Below, one piece after another: positions 44,313 to 52,779 of a DNA stretch of 64,000 bases. Position numbers and translations under genes: made by a program. The notes beneath the pieces were generated by a model that did no database searches, was not told the DNA's origin, and was given only the letters and a program-made list of their open reading frames with translations. The first letter of the stretch is position 1. Every line of letters starts with the position of its first letter. The stretch is from Pedobacter africanus (GTDB lineage Bacteria > Bacteroidota > Bacteroidia > Sphingobacteriales > Sphingobacteriaceae), in contig NZ_FWXT01000002.1 in NCBI RefSeq assembly GCF_900176535.1, positions 372,001 to 436,000 on the forward strand. The letters are read 5' to 3'.

Positions 44313-46917
44313 TTCAACATATAGGATCTATATTAAGGGCTCACTTTTTATTATTCTGTTGCTCGTTTCCTGTTTGTCCCTTTCTGCACAGGTGAAGCAG
44401 AAAAGTATGCTAACACCCAAAGATTACCATTTATGGAGTAAGCTTTTTAACGCTCAAATTTCAAGTAATGGCAATTGGGCCAGCTATAGGTTATTTTATG
44501 AGTACACAAGGAAGGATACATTAGTTGTTCAACATACAAACGATGATAGGAGCTATGTTTTTCCTGGTTCCGCTACCGGAAAGTTCAATGGAGAAACAGA
44601 TTTTGCATGTTTGAAAGGTGATACGCTTATTTTGCAGGATTTAAAATCGGGAAAACAGTTAAAGACCCCTGGTACAGCTAATTTCGCTTTTTCAGCAAAC
44701 CAAAAATTTATTATTATCTTATTGAAGCAGGCCGACAAAAAAAATGCCTTAGAAATCAGGAACAGGCAAGGTTCCGTTGTTCAAAGGGTTTCAAACATTG
44801 CCCAATACATTTTTGACCCTTCTGGAAATGGCATTGTTTACAGCACGGCAAAAGATGATGGCTATAATGTAGAATTCATGCTGTTTAAAGATGCCATTTC
44901 GAAAAAAACAGTAACCACTGATCGTCAAGCAATGTTTAAAAAGCTTGTCTGGGAGGAAAATTCAATTGCCTTTATTGAAGCTTTAAGTCAACACCCTAAG
45001 CTCTTTGTTTATGATATTTTACAGGATAAGCTTAGTTTGCTGGATCCAACGAAAGTCACTGGCTTTCCTTCCCAAATGCAGGTTTCCGACGCACCAATGG
45101 CGCATCTCAATCTATCGGATGATGGTAAAAGAGTAATTTTCTGGATGAAGGATACTACAATCAAATCTGATTTTGTTGGTCCTAAAGCATTACAAATCTG
45201 GCATACGATGGATAAGCAAATGTTCGATTCAAAGAAATATTTTGGGAATTATGCCCTGTCTGATAAAATGGCAATTTGGGATATAAATACTCAAAGTGTG
45301 CTTCAAATAACTAATCAGGATTTGCCAACTGGATTTTTAAGCTCGGATTATAACTATGCATTCATTTATGATAGATATGCATATGAGCCTCAAACTCAAC
45401 AAAATGGGCCGTACGACCTATTTCTGATTGATTTAAATAGTGGTAAAAGAAAACGTATCATTGAAAAATATGCCTTTGATAATATTCCATCGAGATCACC
45501 TGATGGAAGATACCTTTGTTACGCAACCAAACAGGGGCATTGGTGGATTTATGACATTCAGCGGGATTTGCATACCAATATAACCTTAGGCATTTCAGAT
45601 TCATTTTTGACAGAGGATACAAATAGTCCAGGACAAGAAGCACCTTACGGGATTGGGGGATGGACTACAGATGGATATGTCATTCTTTATGATAGGTATG
45701 ATTTATGGAAAGTCTCTTTGGATGGTAAAGAACAATTGAGGTTGACTAGGGGAAGGGAAATACAAAAAACTTTTCGGATAGAAACTTTTTCGAGTACTTT
45801 CAATATAAACATAGAAGCAAAAAAGAATAAGCTTGACCTGAATAGGGGTTTGATGCTTACCACGGCTAACAAAGAAACTGGCGCAAGTGGATTAAGTTCC
45901 TGGAATCCAAAATCAGGCGTTAAGGAACTCATTTGGGAAAATAAAAAAACTAATCTGTTTTATAAGGCCGAGAATAAAGCCATCTATATATATTTAGAGC
46001 GAAGCTTTACATCTTCACCCAGGCTCATGATGTATGATGGGAAAGTCAAGGAATTAGTACGAACCAACAAACAGCAAGATCAATTTTACTGGGGTAAAAA
46101 TGAACGTATCGACTATACAGTGGACGGTATTAAAACAAAAGGTGTGTTATTCTACCCGGCAGGATATGAGACTGGAAAAAAATACCCAATGGTTGTAAGT
46201 ATCTATGAGCGACAGTTTGCATACTTACATGAATATCAAAATCCTAGCCTAATACAAGGTGATGGGGATAACGTAACTAATTTTACGCATCAGGGTTATT
46301 TTGTTTTATATCCGGACATCAATTATGAATACGGTAATTTAAGAAAGTCTGTAACCCAAAGTGTGCTTACCGCTGTGGATACTGTTGTTGCAAAAGGGAG
46401 TATCTATCCTGATAAAATAGGGCTTATCGGACATTCTTTTGGTGGTTACGAAACGGATTTGATCCTTACCCAGACAGGGCGATTTGCAGCAGCAGTTGCC
46501 GGTTCAGCTTGGACAGACCTGGTGAGTACTTATTTGTATGAAGGCCCACTTATGAAAAGACCGGATTTTTTTAGGACGGAGAACCATCAATTGAGAATAG
46601 GGAAATCATTATTTGAGGATATGCCTGCTTATCTGAATAATTCTCCAGTCTTAATGGCAGATAAAGTAACTACCCCGCTGCTGGGATGGGTAGGTGAAGA
46701 TGATCGACATATTCATTCCTTGCAAAGCATGGAGTTTTATTTAGCGCTGCGAAGAGCAAATAAAGCGCATACTTTGTTAATTTATGCTGGGGAAGAGCAT
46801 ACAATTGATAAAAATGAAAATGCAATTGACCTTAGCGAGCGGATTATGCAATGGTTTGATTATTATCTGAAAGATGGAAAAAGGCAAGGTTGGATGAATA
46901 GCGACTATGTAAGATAA
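44299..46917 (+). CDS. S9 family serine peptidase, exported (locus 3)
   Basis: 872 residues; signal peptide ending near Leu-Ser-Ala-Gln. Propeller-type region then an alpha/beta-hydrolase domain with Ser713 (Gly-His-Ser-Phe-Gly-Gly), Asp802 (Gly-Glu-Asp-Asp) and His834 (Glu-Glu-His). The start overlaps the SusD end by 14 nt, indicating translational coupling. Closest relative is the 869-residue enzyme of locus 4, with all triad residues at the same numbers. Confidence 0.9.
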   Translation: MQDINSTYRIYIKGSLFIILLLVSCLSLSAQVKQKSMLTPKDYHLWSKLFNAQISSNGNWASYRLFYEYTRKDTLVVQHTNDDRSYVFPGSATGKFNGETDFACLKGDTLILQDLKSGKQLKTPGTANFAFSANQKFIIILLKQADKKNALEIRNRQGSVVQRVSNIAQYIFDPSGNGIVYSTAKDDGYNVEFMLFKDAISKKTVTTDRQAMFKKLVWEENSIAFIEALSQHPKLFVYDILQDKLSLLDPTKVTGFPSQMQVSDAPMAHLNLSDDGKRVIFWMKDTTIKSDFVGPKALQIWHTMDKQMFDSKKYFGNYALSDKMAIWDINTQSVLQITNQDLPTGFLSSDYNYAFIYDRYAYEPQTQQNGPYDLFLIDLNSGKRKRIIEKYAFDNIPSRSPDGRYLCYATKQGHWWIYDIQRDLHTNITLGISDSFLTEDTNSPGQEAPYGIGGWTTDGYVILYDRYDLWKVSLDGKEQLRLTRGREIQKTFRIETFSSTFNINIEAKKNKLDLNRGLMLTTANKETGASGLSSWNPKSGVKELIWENKKTNLFYKAENKAIYIYLERSFTSSPRLMMYDGKVKELVRTNKQQDQFYWGKNERIDYTVDGIKTKGVLFYPAGYETGKKYPMVVSIYERQFAYLHEYQNPSLIQGDGDNVTNFTHQGYFVLYPDINYEYGNLRKSVTQSVLTAVDTVVAKGSIYPDKIGLIGHSFGGYETDLILTQTGRFAAAVAGSAWTDLVSTYLYEGPLMKRPDFFRTENHQLRIGKSLFEDMPAYLNNSPVLMADKVTTPLLGWVGEDDRHIHSLQSMEFYLALRRANKAHTLLIYAGEEHTIDKNENAIDLSERIMQWFDYYLKDGKRQGWMNSDYVR

Positions 46918-46938
46918 TATTTGCCGCGATACCACCAA

Positions 46939-46980
46939 AGCCTATACCTCCAGTTTTAAGGAAGTATAGGCTATTTCTTT
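46939..46980 (+). terminator. Terminator after locus 3
   Basis: AGCCTATAC pairs perfectly with GTATAGGCT around a 16-nt loop, followed by ATTTCTTTT. It also lies at the 3' side of the minus-strand lipoprotein gene. Confidence 0.65.
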
Positions 46981-46992
46981 TAGCTTGTTCTG

Positions 46993-47187
46993 TTAATGTC
47001 CAACCGAAGTTTCCCAATCTCTATCTTTACGCTTATCCTGACTCATAATTTTTGATTTTATAGGCTCAACCTTTTGTATTGTTGGATTATCTTCTTTTGC
47101 TTTTATGTTTATATTATCTGTAAATTCGTCCTTACAAGAGGTCAAAAGAAACACCGAGAGAATCATTACATAAGCTATTTTTTTCAT
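46993..47187 (-). CDS. Small lipoprotein, 64 residues
   Basis: N-terminal signal (MKKIAYVMILSVFLLTSC) with lipobox Leu-Leu-Thr-Ser-Cys, then a hydrophilic, charged tail of about 46 residues without recognised domain. The only minus-strand gene between loci 3 and 4. Its ATG faces the locus-4 sigma factor, so the two share a divergent promoter region (47188-47361). Function unknown. Confidence 0.6.
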   Translation of the reverse strand: MKKIAYVMILSVFLLTSCKDEFTDNINIKAKEDNPTIQKVEPIKSKIMSQDKRKDRDWETSVGH

Positions 47188-47361
47188 AATTTAAGTTTGT
47201 TTATTTTTTGTAAGGTATTAAAACTTGAGGGTATTTGGAAGCGAAATATGGCTTAGGATAGGGGTGTTTTATAGATAAAATCAAATAAGTAAATTATTTG
47301 TATAAAAAATATACCTATAATTGGGCTTTATAATTCCGTAAATTAGCTTTACGCAAGCTTT

Positions 47362-47952
47362 ATGCCAATAAAACCCCTACAGAGCGAACAAGAGTTATTG
47401 GCAAAAGTTGCCAAAGGGGATGAGTATGCTTTCGGCTTGTTATATAATCAGTACAATAAAAAGGTATTTGGTTTCGCCCTACAATTATTGAACTCAGAAA
47501 TTCTTGCGGAAGAGGTTATGCAGGTAACTATGCTAAAGCTTTGGCAAATGGAAGAGGGATTGAATGCTATTCAAAACCTAGATGCATACCTGCGGGTAAC
47601 AAGCAGGAACATCTCCTACAATATGCTTCGCCGATTGAAGCTGGAGCAAAATGCGAGTGAAGCATTGGGAAGGGAATGGCTTGAAGAGCACAATGAGACC
47701 GAAGAGCAGATCATTCTAAAAGACACAAAAAAAATTCTGGAGGAGGCTATTGAGGCTTTGCCGCCTCAGCAGAAGCTGGTCTATCAACTTTGTCATCAGC
47801 AGGGGATGAAATATGAAGAGGCTGCAAAGCAGCTTAATTTGTCTCCTTTAAGTGTGCAGACTTACATGAAATTGGCCTTGCGTTTTTTAAGGGCTTATAT
47901 TTCAAAGCGTACTGATGTAGCAGCATTATTGATTATTTTCAAATTATTTTAA
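47362..47952 (+). CDS. FecI-type ECF RNA polymerase sigma factor (locus 4)
   Basis: 196 residues, same length and C-terminal tail type as the locus-3 sigma factor. Region 2 about 25-90 (FGLLYNQYNKKVFGFALQLL, then AEEVMQVTMLKLWQMEE), region 4 about 130-180 (LPPQQKLVYQLCHQQGMKYE, HTH AAKQLNLSPLSVQTYM). Starts the third tandem module. Confidence 0.93.
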   Translation: MPIKPLQSEQELLAKVAKGDEYAFGLLYNQYNKKVFGFALQLLNSEILAEEVMQVTMLKLWQMEEGLNAIQNLDAYLRVTSRNISYNMLRRLKLEQNASEALGREWLEEHNETEEQIILKDTKKILEEAIEALPPQQKLVYQLCHQQGMKYEEAAKQLNLSPLSVQTYMKLALRFLRAYISKRTDVAALLIIFKLF

Positions 47953-48043
47953 TCCTCCATATCCCCTAAGGAACTTCTGGCGTGTCATATAAGAAAGAGC
48001 ATGTTGATTTAGTGTGAAAACACGGTTAAAAATTTGCCGACTT

Positions 48044-49210
48044 ATGAAAGATAATCCAAGGCTATTAGCACTTTATAAACTTCATCGCGATAAACTTGCT
48101 TCAGCAGAGGAGCAGGAAGAATTTGAGAAACTATTGTCAGACCAAGAGAATGAAGAGTTTTTAAAAAGTTATTTCGATGAGGTTTGGGGCAAGCTTTCTG
48201 AACCAGTTTATGCTTCACAGGAGATATCAAACTCCAGGGAAATATTAGATGACATTATCCGTTCCCCACAAAAATTACCGCGTAAAGTTAAGCTATGGCC
48301 GAAATGGGCAGTTGCGGCATCTATTGCCATAGTTATTTTTACCGGGGGATACCTTTATTTCCAGACCCGCTCTCAGAATTCTAAATCAACTGAGATTGTT
48401 AATGATATTGCACCAGGTAAGAATGGGGCTACGCTAACATTGGCAAATGGACAAAAGATTTTGATCAATGATGCCCTGGCAGGGAACATTGCGACTCAGG
48501 CCGGGGTAAGCATTTCTAAAAATGCCAGTGGACAAATTATATACGAAATTACTGACAATGGTTCCAATAATTCAGCATACAATTCACTGTCAACTACACG
48601 GGGGGAACAGACACAGGTGCGTTTGCCTGACGGAACCCTCGTGTTTTTAAATGCAGAATCTTCTCTTAAATATCCTACAAGTTTTAGAAAATTAGATAAG
48701 AGGCAAGTTTCCCTTACTGGAGAGGGCTATTTTGAAGTAGCTAAAGACAAGGCGCATCCATTTATTGTAAAAACGGCTAACCAAGAAGTTGAAGTACTGG
48801 GAACTCACTTTAACATCAATACTTACAGCAGCGAGTCAAACGTAAGAACAACCTTACTAGAAGGGAGCGTGAAAATTTCCTCATCAAACAACAGTAAAAT
48901 CCTTAAGCCAAACGAACAGGCGATTTTATCAGGTGATGGGAATATTAGGGTTAGTGAAGCTGACGCGGCTGTTGCAGTTGCCTGGAAAAACAACCAGTTT
49001 ATGTTCGACAGTGAAAATATCCAAACTGTTATGCGGATGATCGAACGGTGGTACGATGTAGACGTAGAGTACGTTGGGGAAATAACCGATGAAAAATTCT
49101 GGGGTGGCGTGTCAAGGTTTGATAAGGTTTCTAAAGTTTTAAAATCCCTTGAGTCAACTGGTAAAGTTCATTTCAAAATTGAAGGAAGGAAAATATATGT
49201 TTCAAAATAA
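48044..49210 (+). CDS. FecR family anti-sigma factor (locus 4)
   Basis: 388 residues from the ATG at 48044, preferred to the GTG at 48014. Lys-Leu-Trp-Pro-Lys precedes the membrane segment (about 87-105). The segment ATLTLANGQKILINDALAGN and the FecR domain resemble locus 2 more than the neighbouring locus 3. C-terminal STN-interacting domain present. Confidence 0.92.
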   Translation: MKDNPRLLALYKLHRDKLASAEEQEEFEKLLSDQENEEFLKSYFDEVWGKLSEPVYASQEISNSREILDDIIRSPQKLPRKVKLWPKWAVAASIAIVIFTGGYLYFQTRSQNSKSTEIVNDIAPGKNGATLTLANGQKILINDALAGNIATQAGVSISKNASGQIIYEITDNGSNNSAYNSLSTTRGEQTQVRLPDGTLVFLNAESSLKYPTSFRKLDKRQVSLTGEGYFEVAKDKAHPFIVKTANQEVEVLGTHFNINTYSSESNVRTTLLEGSVKISSSNNSKILKPNEQAILSGDGNIRVSEADAAVAVAWKNNQFMFDSENIQTVMRMIERWYDVDVEYVGEITDEKFWGGVSRFDKVSKVLKSLESTGKVHFKIEGRKIYVSK

Positions 49211-49300
49211 CAAGTTATAACAATTAACCATTTATTAATCTAACGGCGAAGCCCTCTTTAGCACAAAGGGAGATGCACAAACGTTAAAAACCAAAACAAC

Positions 49301-49330
49301 ATGCAAAAAAGATTACGACAGGAAAGCTGA
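49301..49330 (+). CDS. Short basic uORF in the SusC leader (locus 4)
   Basis: Nine codons (MQKRLRQES) ending in TGA, 21 nt before the conserved hairpin. Very similar to the locus-3 uORF although the DNA around it has diverged. Confidence 0.4.
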   Translation: MQKRLRQES

Positions 49331-49344
49331 GGCTGAATACGAGT

Positions 49345-49464
49345 GAATAAACCAGAAGTGCGACTAACACTCCTGGCTCCGTTCAGCTCCGTTAACAATA
49401 AATTATCAACTAACATCACAGGATGCCCAAGCTTCGAAACAATAGGCAAACTGTTAAACCGAAC
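49345..49464 (-). ncRNA. Predicted cis-antisense RNA with terminator hairpin in the SusC leader (locus 4)
   Basis: Hairpin 49352-49376: CCAGAAGTG pairs with CACTCCTGG around a 7-nt loop; the single A/C mismatch becomes G-U on the minus strand. T-rich sequence (TTTATTCAC) follows on the minus strand. It lies 95 nt before the susC ATG. The minus-strand -7 box TACATTTG overlaps the ATG. Confidence 0.42.
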
Positions 49465-49471
49465 TAAACAA

Positions 49472-52400
49472 ATGTATAAAAATTATACTGAAGAGAATAG
49501 TATGCTCTTGCGGCATGCTTCAAAAATATGGCTCATTATGCGATTAACCACCGTGATATTAATAGCTACCTTTCTGCAAGTCAGCGCTTCTGGCTTTGCT
49601 CAGAAGATTACACTTTCTAAATCTAATGCTCCACTAAAAACAATTTTTAAGGAATTAAGGAACCAAAGTGGTTATGTTTTTCTATGTACCGAAAATCAAT
49701 TAAAGATTGCTAAACCTGTCAATATCAACGTGACAGCTGAAGATCTCGAAGAGGTTCTAAAACAGGTTTTTAAGAATCAACCTTTAACTTACAATATCAA
49801 TGAGAAAACGGTAACAATTAAGGAGAAAGAGAGGTCTGTTATTGATAAAGTCATTGATTACTTTACTACTATAGACGTATCCGGAAAGATTGTGGACGAG
49901 AATGGGGAACCCATTGCTGGGGCGACGATTAAGGCGAAAGGATCTTCTATTACCACTATTTCAGACGGCAATGGGTTTTTCTCCTTGAAAAACATTTCAG
50001 ATGATGCTGTACTACAGATTTCTTATATAGGCTATCAAATTAAAGAAGTAAAGGCTTCAAAGGATTTGGGTAGTATACAAATGGAATTGGCCATTGGGAA
50101 ATTAGAGGAAGTAACCGTTAATGCTGGATATTATTCGGTAAAAGAAAAAGAGTTGACAGGTAGTATTTCGCGAATAACTTCAAAGGAAATCGAAAACCAG
50201 CCGGTTACCAATGTTTTGGCAACCATGCAGGGAAGGATGCCGGGTGTAAATATCGTACAGAACACGGGTATGCCGGGCAGTGGTTTTGAGATTGAGATAC
50301 GAGGACAGAACAGTTTGCGATTCAATGGAAGCATACCACTATATATTATTGATGGGGTGCCTTATTCTGCCCAGAGCATTGGCAGCAACGTGACCTCGGG
50401 TAATATGCCTGCTGAGAATAGTCCGCTCAACAGTATCAACCCCGGAGATATTGCTTCTATAGAAGTGCTAAAAGATGCAGATGCGACTGCTATTTATGGT
50501 TCAAGAGGCGCCAATGGGGTGGTGTTGATTACCACCAAAAAAGGGGCCGGAGGTAAAACTGCCTTTTCTACAACGTATTCCAGCGGGATTGGTCAGGTTA
50601 CCCGATTTATGGATGTGCTGCAGACCCCAGAATATTTAACGGTGCGCAGGGAAGCCTTTGCCAATGATGGGGTAACGGCGTATCCATCTTATGCTTATGA
50701 TATAAATGGGACTTGGGACCAGAACCGAAATACCAATTGGCAGAAAGAGCTGATCGGGGGTACGGCAAGTTATAATAATCTGCAGTCTTCACTTTCGGGA
50801 GGATCAGCAAATACCCAGTTTTTGCTCAGCGGGAATTACAGCAGGGAAACAACTGTTTTTCCAGGCGATTTTAACTATCTTAAAGGCGGGGGGCACCTGA
50901 GTGTAAACCATGCCTCGGATAACAAACGCTTTAAGGCTAGCTTTGCTACTGGATTTACCGCTCAGCGCAATAGTTTGCCAGCGATAGACATAACTTCGGT
51001 AACAACAACGCTCGTTCCAAATGCACCTGCGCTGTATGATGCTTCAGGTAAGCTCAATTGGGAAAATAATACCTTTAATAACCCGGTAGCTGTGTTAGAA
51101 AATAAGATCAAGGGGGAAACCTATGATTTTATAGCCAATACGCTGGCATCCTATGATCTAGGCTATGGGTTTACTGCCAAGGGCAGTTTCGGATACACCA
51201 ACCTCAATCAACAGCAATTTAACCTGGTGCCAAACACGATCCGTAATCCGGCGTTTGGATCAGGCAGTGATAGGTCAATTGTTTTTACAAATAAGTTAAA
51301 TCGTAGCTCTTGGATTATAGAGCCACAGCTTAGCTGGATGGGTAATTTAGGAGATGCTAGAATAGATGCACTCCTTGGAACCACTTTCCAGCAGCAGAAC
51401 GGGGATAAAGTGGTTAATCAGGCCATGGGATTTGCAAATAACAGTCTGATGGCTAATCCTGCATCAGCGACCACTTACAGGATTTTAAGCAGTGAGGAAA
51501 GTTTATATAAATATCAGGCTGTTTTTGCGAGGGTTAATTTCAATTGGGATGGTAAATACCTATTGAACCTGACTGGCAGACGTGATGGTTCGAGCCGTTT
51601 TGGGCCGGGTAAGAAATTCGCCAACTTTGGGGCCATAGGTGCCGGATGGTTGTTCAGTGAGGAGCGCCTGGTGAAAGATGCGCTTTCTTTTTTAAGTTTT
51701 GGGAAATTAAGGGCAAGCTATGGTATTAGCGGAAACGACCAAATTGGAGATTACCAGTATTTGGATACCTACGGCACTTCAGGGATGACCTATCAAGGGC
51801 TTTCCGGGCTTCAGCCAAGCAGGTTGTTTAATGCTGATTTTGGCTGGGAAACCAACAAAAAAACAGAGCTGGCGCTGGAAATGGGTTTTTTAAAGGGGCG
51901 GATTTCGACAACATTTGCATGGTTTCAAAACCGCTCGTCTAATCAGCTCGTCGGTATCCCGCTGCCTCGCACTACGGGGTTCTCTTCCATTTATGCGAAC
52001 CTTGATGCAGTGGTTCAGAACAGTGGTCTGGAGCTGAGCATAAACACAGTGAATATCAAAAACAACCGGTTTAGCTGGACCAGTAGTTTCAACCTTACCA
52101 AAAGTGAGAATAAACTGGTATCCTTTCCAGGACTTGAATCATCGACCTACAACAATCAGTATGTAATAGGACAGTCTACAAATATCATGAAGGCATTCCA
52201 TTATACTGGACTCAATCCCCTTACCGGAATCTATCAGTTTGAGGATTTTGACGGTGATGGTGCCATCTATTATGGCGATGATCAAAGGATATTTAAAAAC
52301 CTGAACCCAGAGTTCTATGGAGGCCTTCAGAACCAGTTCCATTACGGTAACCTGAACCTTGATTTTTTTCTTCAATTTGTCAAACAGGAGAACTACAATG

Positions 52401-52768
52401 TTTTCAGCGGAATGGCTGGTACGATGACTAATCAGCCCATTGGTGTTCTTGCACGTTGGCAGGCTCCGGGAAATTTAGGCCCCTATCAGCGCTATAGCGA
52501 TAGCGATGAAGATGTCGAACTTGCCAGTTATCTCTTTAGCTCGAGTGATGCTGCAGTAAGTGATGCCTCATATATACGCCTTAAGAATATTGCTTTATCT
52601 TATCAACTGCCAAAGAATTGGACCAAAAAATTTACCTGCAGGATCAGTCTCCAAGGACAAAACGTCCTGACGATCAGCAAGTACAAGGGCATAGATCCCG
52701 AATTTAAAAACCCAGGCTATTTACCTCCATTAAAGGTTTATTCCAGCAGTATCCAGTTAACTTTTTAA
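49472..52768 (+). CDS. SusC/RagA TonB-dependent receptor with STN domain (locus 4)
   Basis: 1098 residues from the ATG at 49472; the longer reading from 49343 would run through the leader hairpin and is rejected. Pre-signal extension starting Met-Tyr-Lys, signal (MRLTTVILIATFLQVSASGF), STN domain about 50-118, CarboxypepD_reg-like domain about 135-212, plug with LKDADATAIYGSRGANGVV, then a barrel most similar to locus 3. SusD follows 11 nt later. Confidence 0.94.
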   Translation: MYKNYTEENSMLLRHASKIWLIMRLTTVILIATFLQVSASGFAQKITLSKSNAPLKTIFKELRNQSGYVFLCTENQLKIAKPVNINVTAEDLEEVLKQVFKNQPLTYNINEKTVTIKEKERSVIDKVIDYFTTIDVSGKIVDENGEPIAGATIKAKGSSITTISDGNGFFSLKNISDDAVLQISYIGYQIKEVKASKDLGSIQMELAIGKLEEVTVNAGYYSVKEKELTGSISRITSKEIENQPVTNVLATMQGRMPGVNIVQNTGMPGSGFEIEIRGQNSLRFNGSIPLYIIDGVPYSAQSIGSNVTSGNMPAENSPLNSINPGDIASIEVLKDADATAIYGSRGANGVVLITTKKGAGGKTAFSTTYSSGIGQVTRFMDVLQTPEYLTVRREAFANDGVTAYPSYAYDINGTWDQNRNTNWQKELIGGTASYNNLQSSLSGGSANTQFLLSGNYSRETTVFPGDFNYLKGGGHLSVNHASDNKRFKASFATGFTAQRNSLPAIDITSVTTTLVPNAPALYDASGKLNWENNTFNNPVAVLENKIKGETYDFIANTLASYDLGYGFTAKGSFGYTNLNQQQFNLVPNTIRNPAFGSGSDRSIVFTNKLNRSSWIIEPQLSWMGNLGDARIDALLGTTFQQQNGDKVVNQAMGFANNSLMANPASATTYRILSSEESLYKYQAVFARVNFNWDGKYLLNLTGRRDGSSRFGPGKKFANFGAIGAGWLFSEERLVKDALSFLSFGKLRASYGISGNDQIGDYQYLDTYGTSGMTYQGLSGLQPSRLFNADFGWETNKKTELALEMGFLKGRISTTFAWFQNRSSNQLVGIPLPRTTGFSSIYANLDAVVQNSGLELSINTVNIKNNRFSWTSSFNLTKSENKLVSFPGLESSTYNNQYVIGQSTNIMKAFHYTGLNPLTGIYQFEDFDGDGAIYYGDDQRIFKNLNPEFYGGLQNQFHYGNLNLDFFLQFVKQENYNVFSGMAGTMTNQPIGVLARWQAPGNLGPYQRYSDSDEDVELASYLFSSSDAAVSDASYIRLKNIALSYQLPKNWTKKFTCRISLQGQNVLTISKYKGIDPEFKNPGYLPPLKVYSSSIQLTF

Positions 52769-52779
52769 TCCATTGTTTT

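Noticed and set aside
47290..47361. TTTG and TATAATTG boxes before the locus-4 sigma factor as a promoter
   Set aside because: Spacing of about 15 nt is too short and the -7 box has a mismatch.
49343..49471. N-terminal extension of the locus-4 SusC
   Set aside because: It would translate the conserved leader hairpin; the paralogs start at the Met-Tyr codons.
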